A DNA stretch of 64,000 nt from an uncultured Lachnospiraceae bacterium (GTDB lineage Bacteria > Bacillota > Clostridia > Lachnospirales > Lachnospiraceae): assembly GCA_958428365.1 (NCBI GenBank), contig CAUAFT010000001.1, forward strand, positions 208,875 through 272,874, given 5' to 3'. The notes beneath the pieces were generated by a model. It saw only the letters and a program-made list of their open reading frames with translations. It was not told the DNA's origin and searched no databases. Positions 35,615-43,418 of the stretch are shown here, piece after piece (the stretch's first letter is position 1; each line of letters begins with the position of its first letter). Position numbers and translations under genes: made by a program.

Positions 35615-35848
35615 TTAAACCTGGTGGAATATCTGACATGTATCCTCCATCAGCATAGAAAAAAGCCCTTCTGTATTACCGCTATATGAAATACCTCCTC
35701 CACTATTTAATTCGTCAAATGCTTCTAATGTTTCAGCGTTTGGCATTTCATCCGGAACTGCGGCTCCTTGTAAGTAAGCTATGATATAAGTCAGTTTGTT
35801 TTCCGGTATCTGATCAATGAGCATTTTTGCAAATTCGCGATTACTCAT
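35615..35848 (-). CDS. RelB/DinJ-type antitoxin, 3' end run into the toxin frame
   Basis: 77 residues from the ATG at 35848, which has AAGGATG 7 nt upstream; a 27-residue upstream extension is rejected. The N-terminal MSNREFAKMLIDQIPENKL and PNAETLEAF segments resemble antitoxins paired with YafQ. The last eight residues (TCQIFHQV) look like the start of the toxin rather than an antitoxin tail, and the frame then stops and continues as the toxin. A small deletion across the normal antitoxin stop/toxin start is the simplest explanation. Confidence 0.7.
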   Translation of the reverse strand: MSNREFAKMLIDQIPENKLTYIIAYLQGAAVPDEMPNAETLEAFDELNSGGGISYSGNTEGLFSMLMEDTCQIFHQV

Positions 35849-35946
35849 ATAAACACATCCTTTCATGGTTATTCTATACGGTTTTATAACTTTCATTTCA
35901 ATCTGATGTCTATCTTTAAGGTAATACAAAAAAAAGAATACGTCAA

Positions 35947-36023
35947 CAAAAAAAGAGGGTTCCTAAAAACTATATTTTTAGGAATCCCCTTCTTATCTAC
36001 TGCATAATCTCTACAATAACTTT
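35947..36023. repeat. Direct repeat copy 2: terminator plus khpA 3' end
   Basis: The partner of 35293-35368. Here the khpA 3' end is attached to the intact gene, so this copy is the likely ancestral one. The hairpin TCCTAAAAAC...TTTTTAGGA with A/T runs serves as terminator for khpA and the ffh operon. Confidence 0.85.
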
Positions 36024-36227
36024 GCGATCTTCTTTGGATGCAGCTGCTTTGACCACAGTGCGGATCGCCTTCGCAATACGTCCCTGCTTGCCAATGACCT
36101 TGCCCATATCAGACTGGGCTACTTTCAGTTCCAGAATGATAGCTTTTTCGTTCTCGGTCTCTGTGACCTGAACTTCATCCGGATAATCAACGAGTGATTT
36201 TGCAATTACTTCTACTAATTCTTTCAT
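35997..36227 (-). CDS. khpA: KH-domain RNA-binding protein KhpA (YlqC)
   Basis: A 76-residue single type-II KH domain. The GxxG loop is seen as GKVIGKQGRIAKAIRTVV. It binds RNA with KhpB and affects cell size and division in several Firmicutes. Normal neighbours rpsP upstream (17 nt) and rimM downstream; rimM is displaced here. The start at 36227 is chosen because GTGAGGTG is 6 nt before it. Its 3' end is part of the 77-bp direct repeat. Confidence 0.94.
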   Translation of the reverse strand: MKELVEVIAKSLVDYPDEVQVTETENEKAIILELKVAQSDMGKVIGKQGRIAKAIRTVVKAAASKEDRKVIVEIMQ

Positions 36228-36244
36228 CACATACACCTCACCAA

Positions 36245-36490
36245 TTATTTCTCGATTCCAGCTGCTTTGAAAATTCTGTTTACTGTATCAGTTGGTTTTG
36301 CACCGTTTGCTAACCATTTCTTTGCTAACTCTTCGTTAACATGGTACTCGCTTGGATCCTTGGTTGGATCGTAGGTTCCGATTTCCTCGATGAATCTTCC
36401 ATCTCTTGGAGATCTGGAATCTGCAACAACGATTCTATAGAAAGGAGCTTTCTTCTGTCCCATTCTTCTTAATCTGATCTTTACTGCCAC
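36245..36490 (-). CDS. rpsP: 30S ribosomal protein S16
   Basis: 81 residues, starting (M)AVKIRLRRMGQKKAPFYRIVVADSR, the universal S16 N-terminus. The start is GTG at 36488-36490, supported by GAGGAGGTG 7 nt upstream. A longer ATG-initiated frame would overlap ffh and add 23 unrelated residues. Located 34 nt after ffh. Confidence 0.98.
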   Translation of the reverse strand: MAVKIRLRRMGQKKAPFYRIVVADSRSPRDGRFIEEIGTYDPTKDPSEYHVNEELAKKWLANGAKPTDTVNRIFKAAGIEK

Positions 36491-36524
36491 TTGTTTCACC
36501 TCCTCACAGGTTGTTGATTTTATG

Positions 36525-37874
36525 TTAAAAAGGAAACTTGAATTTTCCTTTTTTACCAAACTTGCCGCCCATCATGCCCGGCATCTGCTTCATGAGCTTT
36601 CTGGACTGTTCAAACTGTTTCACTAAACGGTTGACCTCGCTGATATCCACTCCGGCGCCGTCTGCGATCCTGCGTTTCCGGCTGGGATTTAAGATACCTG
36701 GGTTCGCCCGTTCCTTCGGGGTCATGGAATAGATGATTCCCTCGATACGAGCCATCTTCTTCTCATCCATGGCGTTTTCAATCTCGGCGATCTGTCCTCC
36801 GCCGATTCCCGGCATCATGCTTAAGACACTGGAAAGTCCTCCCATCTTCTTCATCTGGTTCATGGATTCCAGATAATCGTCAAAGCCGAACTCAGCCTTC
36901 TTGATCTTCTCACCCATCTGACGGGCTTTTTCCTCATCGATCTCTTCCTGCGCCTTCTCAATTAGCGTCAGCACATCGCCCATGCCAAGGATCCTGCTTG
37001 CCATACGGTCCGGGTAGAACTGCTCTAAGTCGGAGAGCTTCTCTCCCATACCTACATAAAGAATCGGCTTTCCGGTCACCGCCCGAATGGAAAGCGCCGC
37101 TCCACCTCTGGTATCTCCATCTAATTTTGTCAGGATAACGCCGTCGATGCCAATTTTCTCATCAAAAGTGCCAGCCACATTGACCGCATCCTGTCCGGTC
37201 ATGGCATCCACTACCAGGATGGTTTGTGCCACGTCCACATTTTCTTTGATCGCCGCCAGCTCCTGCATCATCTCTTCGTCTACATGGAGTCTTCCGGCTG
37301 TATCTAAGATGACCACTGTGTGTTCATTCTTTGCCGCGTGTTCAATGGCTGCCCTGGCAATGTCCACAGGGCTGTTCTTGTCTCCCATGGAAAATACTTC
37401 CACACCCTGCTTCTCACCGTTGATCTTCAACTGCTCGATGGCAGCCGGACGGTAAACGTCGCAGGCTACAAGCAGCGGTTTCTTTCCCTTCTGCTTGAAC
37501 TTTCCGGCAAGTTTTGCCGTGGTAGTGGTCTTACCGGCTCCCTGGAGACCTGTCATCATAATAACGGTAATTTCTTTTCCCGGACGAAGCGTAATCTCCG
37601 TGGTCTCGGAACCCATGAGATTTACCATCTCATCATTTACGATCTTGATGACCGTCTGTCCCGGATTCAACCCATTCAGCACATCGGTTCCCACCGCCTG
37701 CTCCTGTACGGTCTTTACAAAGTTCTTCACCACCCGGAAATTGACGTCTGCCTCTAAAAGCGCCAGTTTTACTTCCTTCAATGCCGCCTTAACGTCATCC
37801 TCGGTGAGCCGTCCCTTGCTTCTTAAGTTCTTGAATACGTTTTGCAGCTTTTCCGATAAACTGTCAAATGCCAT
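36525..37874 (-). CDS. ffh: Signal recognition particle protein Ffh
   Basis: The SRP54 GTPase recognises signal peptides and docks with FtsY (encoded at 45.5-46.8 kb). N domain at 1-85, G domain with P-loop GLQGAGKT (109-116), DTAGR and TKLDGD motifs, then a methionine-rich M domain ending in QMPGMMGGKFGKKGKFKFP. Length is 449 aa. It starts 1 nt after the ylxM stop codon. Confidence 0.98.
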   Translation of the reverse strand: MAFDSLSEKLQNVFKNLRSKGRLTEDDVKAALKEVKLALLEADVNFRVVKNFVKTVQEQAVGTDVLNGLNPGQTVIKIVNDEMVNLMGSETTEITLRPGKEITVIMMTGLQGAGKTTTTAKLAGKFKQKGKKPLLVACDVYRPAAIEQLKINGEKQGVEVFSMGDKNSPVDIARAAIEHAAKNEHTVVILDTAGRLHVDEEMMQELAAIKENVDVAQTILVVDAMTGQDAVNVAGTFDEKIGIDGVILTKLDGDTRGGAALSIRAVTGKPILYVGMGEKLSDLEQFYPDRMASRILGMGDVLTLIEKAQEEIDEEKARQMGEKIKKAEFGFDDYLESMNQMKKMGGLSSVLSMMPGIGGGQIAEIENAMDEKKMARIEGIIYSMTPKERANPGILNPSRKRRIADGAGVDISEVNRLVKQFEQSRKLMKQMPGMMGGKFGKKGKFKFPF

Positions 37875-37875
37875 G

Positions 37876-38235
37876 CTACAGCTCCTCTATGATCTCATTG
37901 GAAATCTCCTCGATCTCCTCTATAATTGCTTCATTCTTTGCCTGATTCTGCGTTTCCTTAAATTCCTGTGTCAGATGATGGATCCTTTCAACCTTCTGCT
38001 TCGCTGCCTGAAATTTTTCCACCAGATGGAGCTTCTCTTCGTATCCCTCCAGCGTCCTGGTACAGCGTTTTACCATATCGTGAACACCCTGTCTGCTGAT
38101 TCCCTCCTCCGCCGCGATCTCGGCTAAGGTCAGATCCTCAAATACGAAGTCCTCGTAGATCTTTCTCTGGTGTTCGTTGAGCAATTCTCCGTAAAAATCG
38201 TAGAGATATGCCTGTTCTACTTTTTCTTCCATCAT
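37876..38235 (-). CDS. ylxM: YlxM/UPF0122 putative DNA-binding protein
   Basis: A 119-residue helical protein with a sigma-like helix-turn-helix (LAEIAAEEGISRQGVHDMVKR). It is conserved directly before ffh in Firmicutes and reported to associate with the SRP pathway. First gene of the ylxM-ffh-rpsP-khpA operon. Two consecutive ATG codons make the start ambiguous by one residue. Confidence 0.93.
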   Translation of the reverse strand: MMEEKVEQAYLYDFYGELLNEHQRKIYEDFVFEDLTLAEIAAEEGISRQGVHDMVKRCTRTLEGYEEKLHLVEKFQAAKQKVERIHHLTQEFKETQNQAKNEAIIEEIEEISNEIIEEL

Positions 38236-38249
38236 TTATCACCTTGGAT

Positions 38250-38278
38250 AGATTATCACAAATGCGAATGAGTGTCAA
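38250..38278 (-). promoter_or_regulatory. ylxM-ffh operon promoter, TTGACA-17-TAATCT
   Basis: Minus-strand -35 TTGACA (38273-38278) and -10 TAATCT (38250-38255) with exact 17 nt spacing, 15 nt upstream of the ylxM ATG. Confidence 0.8.
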
Positions 38279-38304
38279 GTGTTTTCTCTTGACAGTTTTT
38301 CACC

Positions 38305-38841
38305 TTAATTTTCTCCATCAACACGCTCCTCATTCTCTAATTTCACAATACTCAGTTTCTCTGAATTCTCCATACAATACGAAGACCAGCAATCTGAAAA
38401 ACAATCCAACAGCTCTCCAATGTATTTCTTATCCTCTGCTGAAATCCGGTCTGCAATGGAGAACATCTCCCTAAAGCAGACATCCAGCGCACACTCCGTA
38501 TATTTCTCATAAATCTGCCTTCCCTTCTCCGACGGTTTTACATAAATATTCTTCTTATTATCTCCCTTCTGATACCGCTCCAACAACCCTTTTTCCGTTA
38601 ATATCTTCACATTTCTTGAAAAAGTACTCTTGCTGACTCCAAGGCGCTTTGCCATGTCAGACATTTTCTCATTCTTCTCTTCGCTCTCTAAAATATATTC
38701 CAATGTCTGAATCTGGGCGGCAGAAAAAAACATCCCCGTATTGTAATCAAGCTGCGCCTTGTAACAAAAAGTATAGGCATTTCCAAACCTTATAATTTTT
38801 TCAATGAGTTCCCGGTGTTCCCCCATCCATGATAATTCCAT
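38305..38841 (-). CDS. MarR-family transcriptional regulator
   Basis: 178 residues from the ATG at 38841, which has AAAGGA 8 nt upstream; the 17-residue upstream extension is unlikely. A winged helix is visible (KMSDMAKRLGVSKSTFSRNVKILTEKGLLERY, then the basic wing KGDNKKNIYVKPSEKG). Flanking helices would form the dimer interface. Divergent from the membrane hydrolase gene across about 200 bp that holds a perfect palindrome, its likely operator and the hydrolase control site. Confidence 0.9.
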   Translation of the reverse strand: MELSWMGEHRELIEKIIRFGNAYTFCYKAQLDYNTGMFFSAAQIQTLEYILESEEKNEKMSDMAKRLGVSKSTFSRNVKILTEKGLLERYQKGDNKKNIYVKPSEKGRQIYEKYTECALDVCFREMFSIADRISAEDKKYIGELLDCFSDCWSSYCMENSEKLSIVKLENEERVDGEN

Positions 38842-38961
38842 ATTCCGCTTCCTTTCTAAACTAGAAACAGTATAACATTTCAATTTTTTCAATTCAATAG
38901 CGCACCCTCCCCTCTATCTACAAAATGCACAAAAATAAGATAGCAATCTTGTAATATATTA

Positions 38962-38975
38962 TTGTTGCGCAACAA
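38962..38975. promoter_or_regulatory. Palindrome TTGTTGCGCAACAA, probable MarR operator
   Basis: A perfect 14-bp palindrome in the divergent region between the MarR gene and the hydrolase gene, set in AT-rich sequence suited to promoters. MarR dimers bind such palindromes. The assignment rests on position and symmetry only. Confidence 0.6.
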
Positions 38976-39047
38976 AACAATATGCATTATACTGAAATTG
39001 TAAATTGTTTTACGCGTAAACAAAAAAACAAAAGAAAGGGAATTTTT

Positions 39048-40877
39048 ATGAGAAGGATATTCAAAAATAAGCTATGGCTCGTAGGTCTTATCATGGTTCT
39101 TTTGGGCGGTTTTTTCGCAAATCTTGTTCAGACCCAGAGCGGAAACATCAAAGTAGAGGAAGTGACATTTGCGGCATCGGATGGCTCACAGCTTTCCGCA
39201 CTGCTCTACCTTCCAAAAAATGCCACTGAGAAGACTCCGGCGCCTGCCATGATCACTGTACATGGTTACCTGAACCAAAAGGAAACGCAGAGTAATTTTA
39301 GCATTGAATTTGCCCGGAGGGGATATGCTGTTCTGGAGCTGGATCTCTCCGGTCACGGCTCCTCAGAACAGATAGAGGGCGATATGTCACGAGGTGTAAA
39401 CGACGCTTTGAACTATGTGGAGTCCTTAGCCTTTGTGGATAAAGACAACATCGGTCTGGAAGGTCATTCCATGGGCGGCTGGTCCGTAGTCACCGCTGCT
39501 GCTGAGAATTACGAACAGCTTCGGACCCTTGTGGTCATAGGCTCCGCCCAGGGCAATCTGGAATTGGGCAATGCCCTTGGCGCCCCTGCGCTTCCTGAAG
39601 ATGCTGCTTTGAACTATGCCGTTATTTTCTCCAAATACGACGAATTTGTGGGCATCAATTACTTTGTGAAAAAAGCAGAGGATTTTGTTACCGCTTCAAA
39701 TCTGATGGAACCATTCGGAACAGACGAACCGGTGGTCTTAGAACAATTATATGGAGATTTTGAAGATGGCAGCGCAAGAATGGCATTTATGCCAAATACC
39801 TCCCATGTAGGAGAACACCAAAGCCATGAGGTAATTGCCGATGTTATGGACTTTGTCAATCAGTCCTCCCCTGCCCCAATACAGTTGGATTCCTCCGACC
39901 AGGTGTGGCAGTATAAAGAGGTGTCCACTGCGGCTGCCTACATCGGTCTGATTCTGTTCATGTTCGGACTCTTAAGCAGATTTTTACAGGATGTTCATTT
40001 TTCCTCCGTTGTACAGACTTCCACCAGCCGTCCGGCGCCAAGAAAGCCTTTGGTACTTGGAATTGTCTATGCATTGATGATAGCGCTTTGCGGCTTCACC
40101 TTCCTGCCAATTAACAGCTGGGCAACGAACAAATGGCTTGCCACCTGGACGCCATCCAATCCATTTGCTCAGGCTTTTACAGGAACAACGATTTTTTATC
40201 TGGGCATCCTGCAGCTTGCTGCCCTGACTATGTTCCTGATTTGGAAATTCGTATTTGCGAAAAAGGAAACAGATGGAATCCTTGAACTGGGCTTATCCAC
40301 AAATGTCAGCAAAAAGGAGTTTTCTTTCAGATATATCGCAAGAGCGGCATGTCTTGCCATCCTGACCGTTGCCTGCACTTACCTGCTGCTTTGCGTGGTA
40401 CATACCCTGTTTTTAACCGATGTGCGCTGGTGGTTCTTCAGCATCCGCACCATGAACCGTGCCCGTCTGGGTCAGTTCCTTTTATACTTTATTCCGTTCC
40501 TGCTGATTTTTGGCGTAAATAATTTTATTTCATTTGGATGGCTGCGCTTAAAGGATTTCGGAAGCGAGAGAAAAAATATTGTAGTGGGCAGCATTGCACA
40601 TTTTCTCGTAAATGCTCTGGGTATCATCATTGTCATCGCAATACAGCTGATCGGCGTCCGTGTCAACGGGTACGTTCCTTTTGCGTCAGGCACTTTTGAC
40701 CAGTTGTTGATCGTTTTGAGCTATGGATTTATTCCTCTGCTCGCCATTATAGCTGTATTCTCTACTTATTGTTATAACAAGACAAGGAATATTTATACCG
40801 GTTCATTTATCAGTGCACTTGTTGCCACCTGGCTTATCGTATGTTATCAGCCAATCGGTATGCCGTTTTATTTATAA
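39048..40877 (+). CDS. Membrane-anchored alpha/beta hydrolase
   Basis: About 609 residues. An N-terminal hydrophobic anchor (LWLVGLIMVLLGGFFANL) precedes an alpha/beta hydrolase domain (about 30-290) with HGYLNQ oxyanion region and nucleophile elbow GHSMGGWS (Ser141). The C-terminal half has about seven transmembrane segments with no known catalytic motif. Substrate unknown; a role in lipid or drug-ester handling at the membrane would fit the divergent MarR regulator but is inference. The start at ATG 39048 is chosen for GAAAGGG 7 nt upstream. A hairpin terminator follows. Confidence 0.82.
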   Translation: MRRIFKNKLWLVGLIMVLLGGFFANLVQTQSGNIKVEEVTFAASDGSQLSALLYLPKNATEKTPAPAMITVHGYLNQKETQSNFSIEFARRGYAVLELDLSGHGSSEQIEGDMSRGVNDALNYVESLAFVDKDNIGLEGHSMGGWSVVTAAAENYEQLRTLVVIGSAQGNLELGNALGAPALPEDAALNYAVIFSKYDEFVGINYFVKKAEDFVTASNLMEPFGTDEPVVLEQLYGDFEDGSARMAFMPNTSHVGEHQSHEVIADVMDFVNQSSPAPIQLDSSDQVWQYKEVSTAAAYIGLILFMFGLLSRFLQDVHFSSVVQTSTSRPAPRKPLVLGIVYALMIALCGFTFLPINSWATNKWLATWTPSNPFAQAFTGTTIFYLGILQLAALTMFLIWKFVFAKKETDGILELGLSTNVSKKEFSFRYIARAACLAILTVACTYLLLCVVHTLFLTDVRWWFFSIRTMNRARLGQFLLYFIPFLLIFGVNNFISFGWLRLKDFGSERKNIVVGSIAHFLVNALGIIIVIAIQLIGVRVNGYVPFASGTFDQLLIVLSYGFIPLLAIIAVFSTYCYNKTRNIYTGSFISALVATWLIVCYQPIGMPFYL

Positions 40878-40899
40878 GCCACCTCTTTTATACCCTATA

Positions 40900-40931
40900 G
40901 GATGTCACGTTTTTACAGCGTGGCATCCATT
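40900..40931 (+). terminator. Terminator after the membrane hydrolase gene
   Basis: GGATGTCACG pairs with CGTGGCATCC (one T-G mismatch position) around a 9-nt loop and is followed by ATTTT. It begins 23 nt after the stop codon. Confidence 0.75.
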
Positions 40932-40977
40932 TTAAATTGCGGCTTTTTTGTGGGTATTTCAGTTTTTATTGAAAACG

Positions 40978-41023
40978 CCAACTCTGTCATTTTTTGTTTC
41001 CATTAATCGTAGGAATACTCCAT
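40978..41023. repeat. Orphan copy of the PepSY-gene 3' end
   Basis: 46 nt matching 43373-43418, including a 27-nt identical core. On the minus strand it reads MEYSYD-stop, the exact C-terminus of the PepSY-like protein at 43.4 kb, but here upstream codons degenerate at once and no gene is attached. It lies just upstream of the LysR gene, so the LysR/membrane-protein pair is bracketed by direct repeats. Confidence 0.75.
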
Positions 41024-41124
41024 CCCATACTTTTTACTATTTGGAATAGTACACTTGAAATTTTCCCACAGAAAAAACATAATAGAATTATAAAACATTT
41101 ACAACTTTTAAGGAGACCACAAAG

Positions 41125-42015
41125 ATGGAATTACGCCAGATACAATATTTCGTGCAGCTTTATAAGGACCGCAATATCACAAAAGCGAGTCAGACTTTAT
41201 TTATCTCCCAGCAGGGGCTGAGCAAGTCAATCCGCAAACTTGAGGATGAACTCGGTTTTCTTTTATTTGAGAGATCTGTCTCCGGTGTCATCCCCACTCA
41301 TCATGCTCACAAGCTATATCTTTCATTTAAAAAGGTAACGGATTCCTTTCACGATTTAACTTTGGAGATCGACCATATCCGGGAAGAACGCGTTTTAAAA
41401 ATCGCAGCTCCGGTTGGACTTGCACTTTCAACGGAAAAAGATGAGTTCGTTGAGTACTCCAAGCTCTACCCTGATGCCCAGACCAGATACACGGAAGTTA
41501 CCAAACAGGCAATTATACAATCCCTTATAAACCACGAAAGCGATATTGCCTTTATGACTGCTCCGATTCCCAACGAATTCCGGTCTCATCAGATTGTCAG
41601 AAAAGAACCTCTATACGCCGTGATGGATCACAAGAACCCTCTGGCTCAAAAAGCGAACATAACAATATCTGATTTGGAAAATCAAACTCTTTTACTTTTG
41701 GATTTATATGAAGAATTCAACACTCTCATCCTGGAAAGAGCAGATGCAATGAATATCCCATATCAAATCTACGATAAAGTACAAATAAACGAATTTCTCC
41801 CAATCATCGGTCCTTCTCTTTTGATTGGATTTAGCACCAAAACACTCTATCGCTACTACGATTTTTCAAAAATTTCGTTCGTTCCTTTTACTTTACCGGA
41901 TAACTCTCCGATAACCATCGAAACACATCTTGTCACTTTGAAAAATACTTTTCTGGATAAAGATATACAGCAATATATCGATTGGGAAAAAGATAAATAC
42001 GGAGAGATTTATTAG
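41125..42015 (+). CDS. LysR-family transcriptional regulator
   Basis: 296 residues. N-terminal winged helix MELRQIQYFVQLYKDRNITKA, with LFISQQGLSKSIRKLEDELG as recognition region, followed by a periplasmic-binding-type effector domain (about 90-290). It is convergent with the polytopic membrane protein gene, with strong hairpins between. Effector unknown. The DNA flanks carry a duplicated fragment of another gene, which suggests acquisition or local rearrangement. Confidence 0.92.
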   Translation: MELRQIQYFVQLYKDRNITKASQTLFISQQGLSKSIRKLEDELGFLLFERSVSGVIPTHHAHKLYLSFKKVTDSFHDLTLEIDHIREERVLKIAAPVGLALSTEKDEFVEYSKLYPDAQTRYTEVTKQAIIQSLINHESDIAFMTAPIPNEFRSHQIVRKEPLYAVMDHKNPLAQKANITISDLENQTLLLLDLYEEFNTLILERADAMNIPYQIYDKVQINEFLPIIGPSLLIGFSTKTLYRYYDFSKISFVPFTLPDNSPITIETHLVTLKNTFLDKDIQQYIDWEKDKYGEIY

Positions 42016-42022
42016 AATCTGT

Positions 42023-42055
42023 CAAGCCCCCTGTCAGATACAAGGGGGGGCTTGT
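42023..42055 (+). terminator. Terminator-like hairpin after the LysR gene
   Basis: CAAGCCCCC pairs with GGGGGGCTTG around a loop of about 13 nt, 8 nt after the stop codon. The trailing T run is short. Confidence 0.6.
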
Positions 42056-42147
42056 TAGGCATTTATGAAAGCAATGATTGCACAACGTGATTCTTCTTCA
42101 TCAACCATTGTTTTAATACTATTTCACTTTTACCCCAAAGGGTATAG

Positions 42148-42184
42148 GCCCTCTTTCCCTGGCAGTGGAAAGAGAGCCTTTTTA
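42148..42184 (+). terminator. Second hairpin terminator between convergent genes
   Basis: GGC.CTCTTTCC pairs with GGAAAGAG.GCC (one mismatch) and is followed by TTTTT. It lies between the convergent LysR and membrane-protein genes. Confidence 0.75.
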
Positions 42185-42233
42185 GAGAAAACTTATTGTG
42201 CTACCATACATAACCTGAGGATTACATTATTAC

Positions 42234-43142
42234 CTATACCGGGAAACAAGCATTGACAACAAATGTCATAATTAAGATCGCACATGCAGGACCGTCAATA
42301 TGGGAATCTGTTCCACTATTGATCAGTTTTGTTTCTACATCGCAGATGATTGCGGAAACTGTACCGAAGATTACACTCATCAGCAAAGCCATGTAGAGAC
42401 TGCCTGTTGCAGCATAGGACTGAACTGCTGCCTCCGCAGCAATAATTACGATATGGTGGCATCCAAAGAATGGCTGACCCATTTCAGCAAATATCAGACC
42501 AACTGCTGCAAGTCCGAAGATTAAGCTCGGATATACACCGCCGAATGCATCCAGCGGCACACCAGCCTGAACTGCCCCAAGATAGATTCCGCCAACAACC
42601 AGACTGTAACCGATGCCGATTAACAGAGTTGTTGACAAAGCCTTTTCTTTGCTGATTACCTCCGTACCTGTTCTCAGCTTTCCACCGAAAATCAGACGAA
42701 CCAGAATGGCCGAGCAAAATACCGTAAATCCCGGAGCATCTGTAATCAGCCGCTCAGAAATAGTTCCTGCAAAAAGATTTGCAACAACGAGTTCTTTGAA
42801 CAAGTAACCGATAACACCAAATACACCGCCTACTAACAATACACTAGGCTGATTGAATCCGCCCAATGCGGTAGCGATGTCGGCTCCATTTTCCGTGATT
42901 CCCTTTTTCTTTGCAAATGCAGAAGCGGCTACACCTCCGGCAAATGCGATGTGTGGTCCAAAAAATGGTCCGAAAGCAACATAGTTCAGCAGGATATTGG
43001 ATGCATCACCAGCACCGCACATTCCAGCTACAGCTCCCACTACTGAGAATACTCCGGTCATAATAAATGCCGGTAATGCTCCGATAGAAGCCGCAAATAC
43101 ACCGCCGCCAAAAGCAGCAATTAAACATAGAATATTAATCAT
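42234..43142 (-). CDS. Polytopic membrane protein of unknown function
   Basis: 302 residues, strongly hydrophobic and Gly/Ala-rich, with about nine predicted membrane segments. Conserved-looking polar sites inside the membrane region include GFNQPSV, GPFFGPHIAF and QPFFGCHHIVI, the last with a His-His pair. I do not recognise the family; a small permease or channel is plausible. GGAGGGAAA precedes the ATG. The nearest regulator is the convergent LysR gene. The gene lies inside a segment bracketed by a duplicated PepSY-gene end. Confidence 0.7.
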   Translation of the reverse strand: MINILCLIAAFGGGVFAASIGALPAFIMTGVFSVVGAVAGMCGAGDASNILLNYVAFGPFFGPHIAFAGGVAASAFAKKKGITENGADIATALGGFNQPSVLLVGGVFGVIGYLFKELVVANLFAGTISERLITDAPGFTVFCSAILVRLIFGGKLRTGTEVISKEKALSTTLLIGIGYSLVVGGIYLGAVQAGVPLDAFGGVYPSLIFGLAAVGLIFAEMGQPFFGCHHIVIIAAEAAVQSYAATGSLYMALLMSVIFGTVSAIICDVETKLINSGTDSHIDGPACAILIMTFVVNACFPV

Positions 43143-43273
43143 AACGTTTTTCCCTCCTCTTTTGTATGTATGATTTTTTCTATCATACCCAAGTTGTGTT
43201 CCCCCTAACTTGAATACAAAAATATTGTAGCATTCTGTCGAATTTTAGAAAAACAGCAGGAATTTTAGGCAGA

Positions 43274-43290
43274 CACAACTATTAGTTGTG
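43274..43290. promoter_or_regulatory. Palindrome CACAACTATTAGTTGTG upstream of the membrane-protein gene
   Basis: A perfect 17-bp palindrome about 130 nt upstream of the membrane-protein start. The LysR consensus is a T-N11-A palindrome, which this contains, so it is a candidate binding site. It could also be a small RNA hairpin. Confidence 0.4.
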
Positions 43291-43325
43291 ACACAAAAAA
43301 CCGATGAGCGATGATTCTTTTTTCA

Positions 43326-43360
43326 GCAAAAAAACTCCCAAGCCTTTCGGCTTGAGAGTT
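43326..43360 (-). terminator. Terminator downstream of the PepSY-like gene
   Basis: On the minus strand AACTCTCAAGCC-GAAAG-GGCTTGGGAGTT is followed by TTTTTTT. It lies about 40 nt after the stop codon of the 43.4-44.1 kb gene. Confidence 0.85.
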
Positions 43361-43372
43361 CCACTCGCTTTT

Positions 43373-43418
43373 CCACTCTTTTTCATTTTTGTTTCCATTA
43401 ATCGTAGGAATATTCCAT
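43373..43418. repeat. PepSY-gene 3' end, parental copy of a 46-nt direct repeat
   Basis: Partner of 40978-41023. It covers the last seven codons of the PepSY-like gene and about 25 nt downstream of it. Confidence 0.75.

Noticed and set aside
36491..36559. N-terminal extension of S16 into ffh
   Set aside because: It adds 23 non-conserved residues. The universal S16 start follows a GTG codon with a strong ribosome site.
42065..42256. Small plus-strand ORF after the LysR gene
   Set aside because: It spans a terminator hairpin and has no ribosome site or recognisable product.
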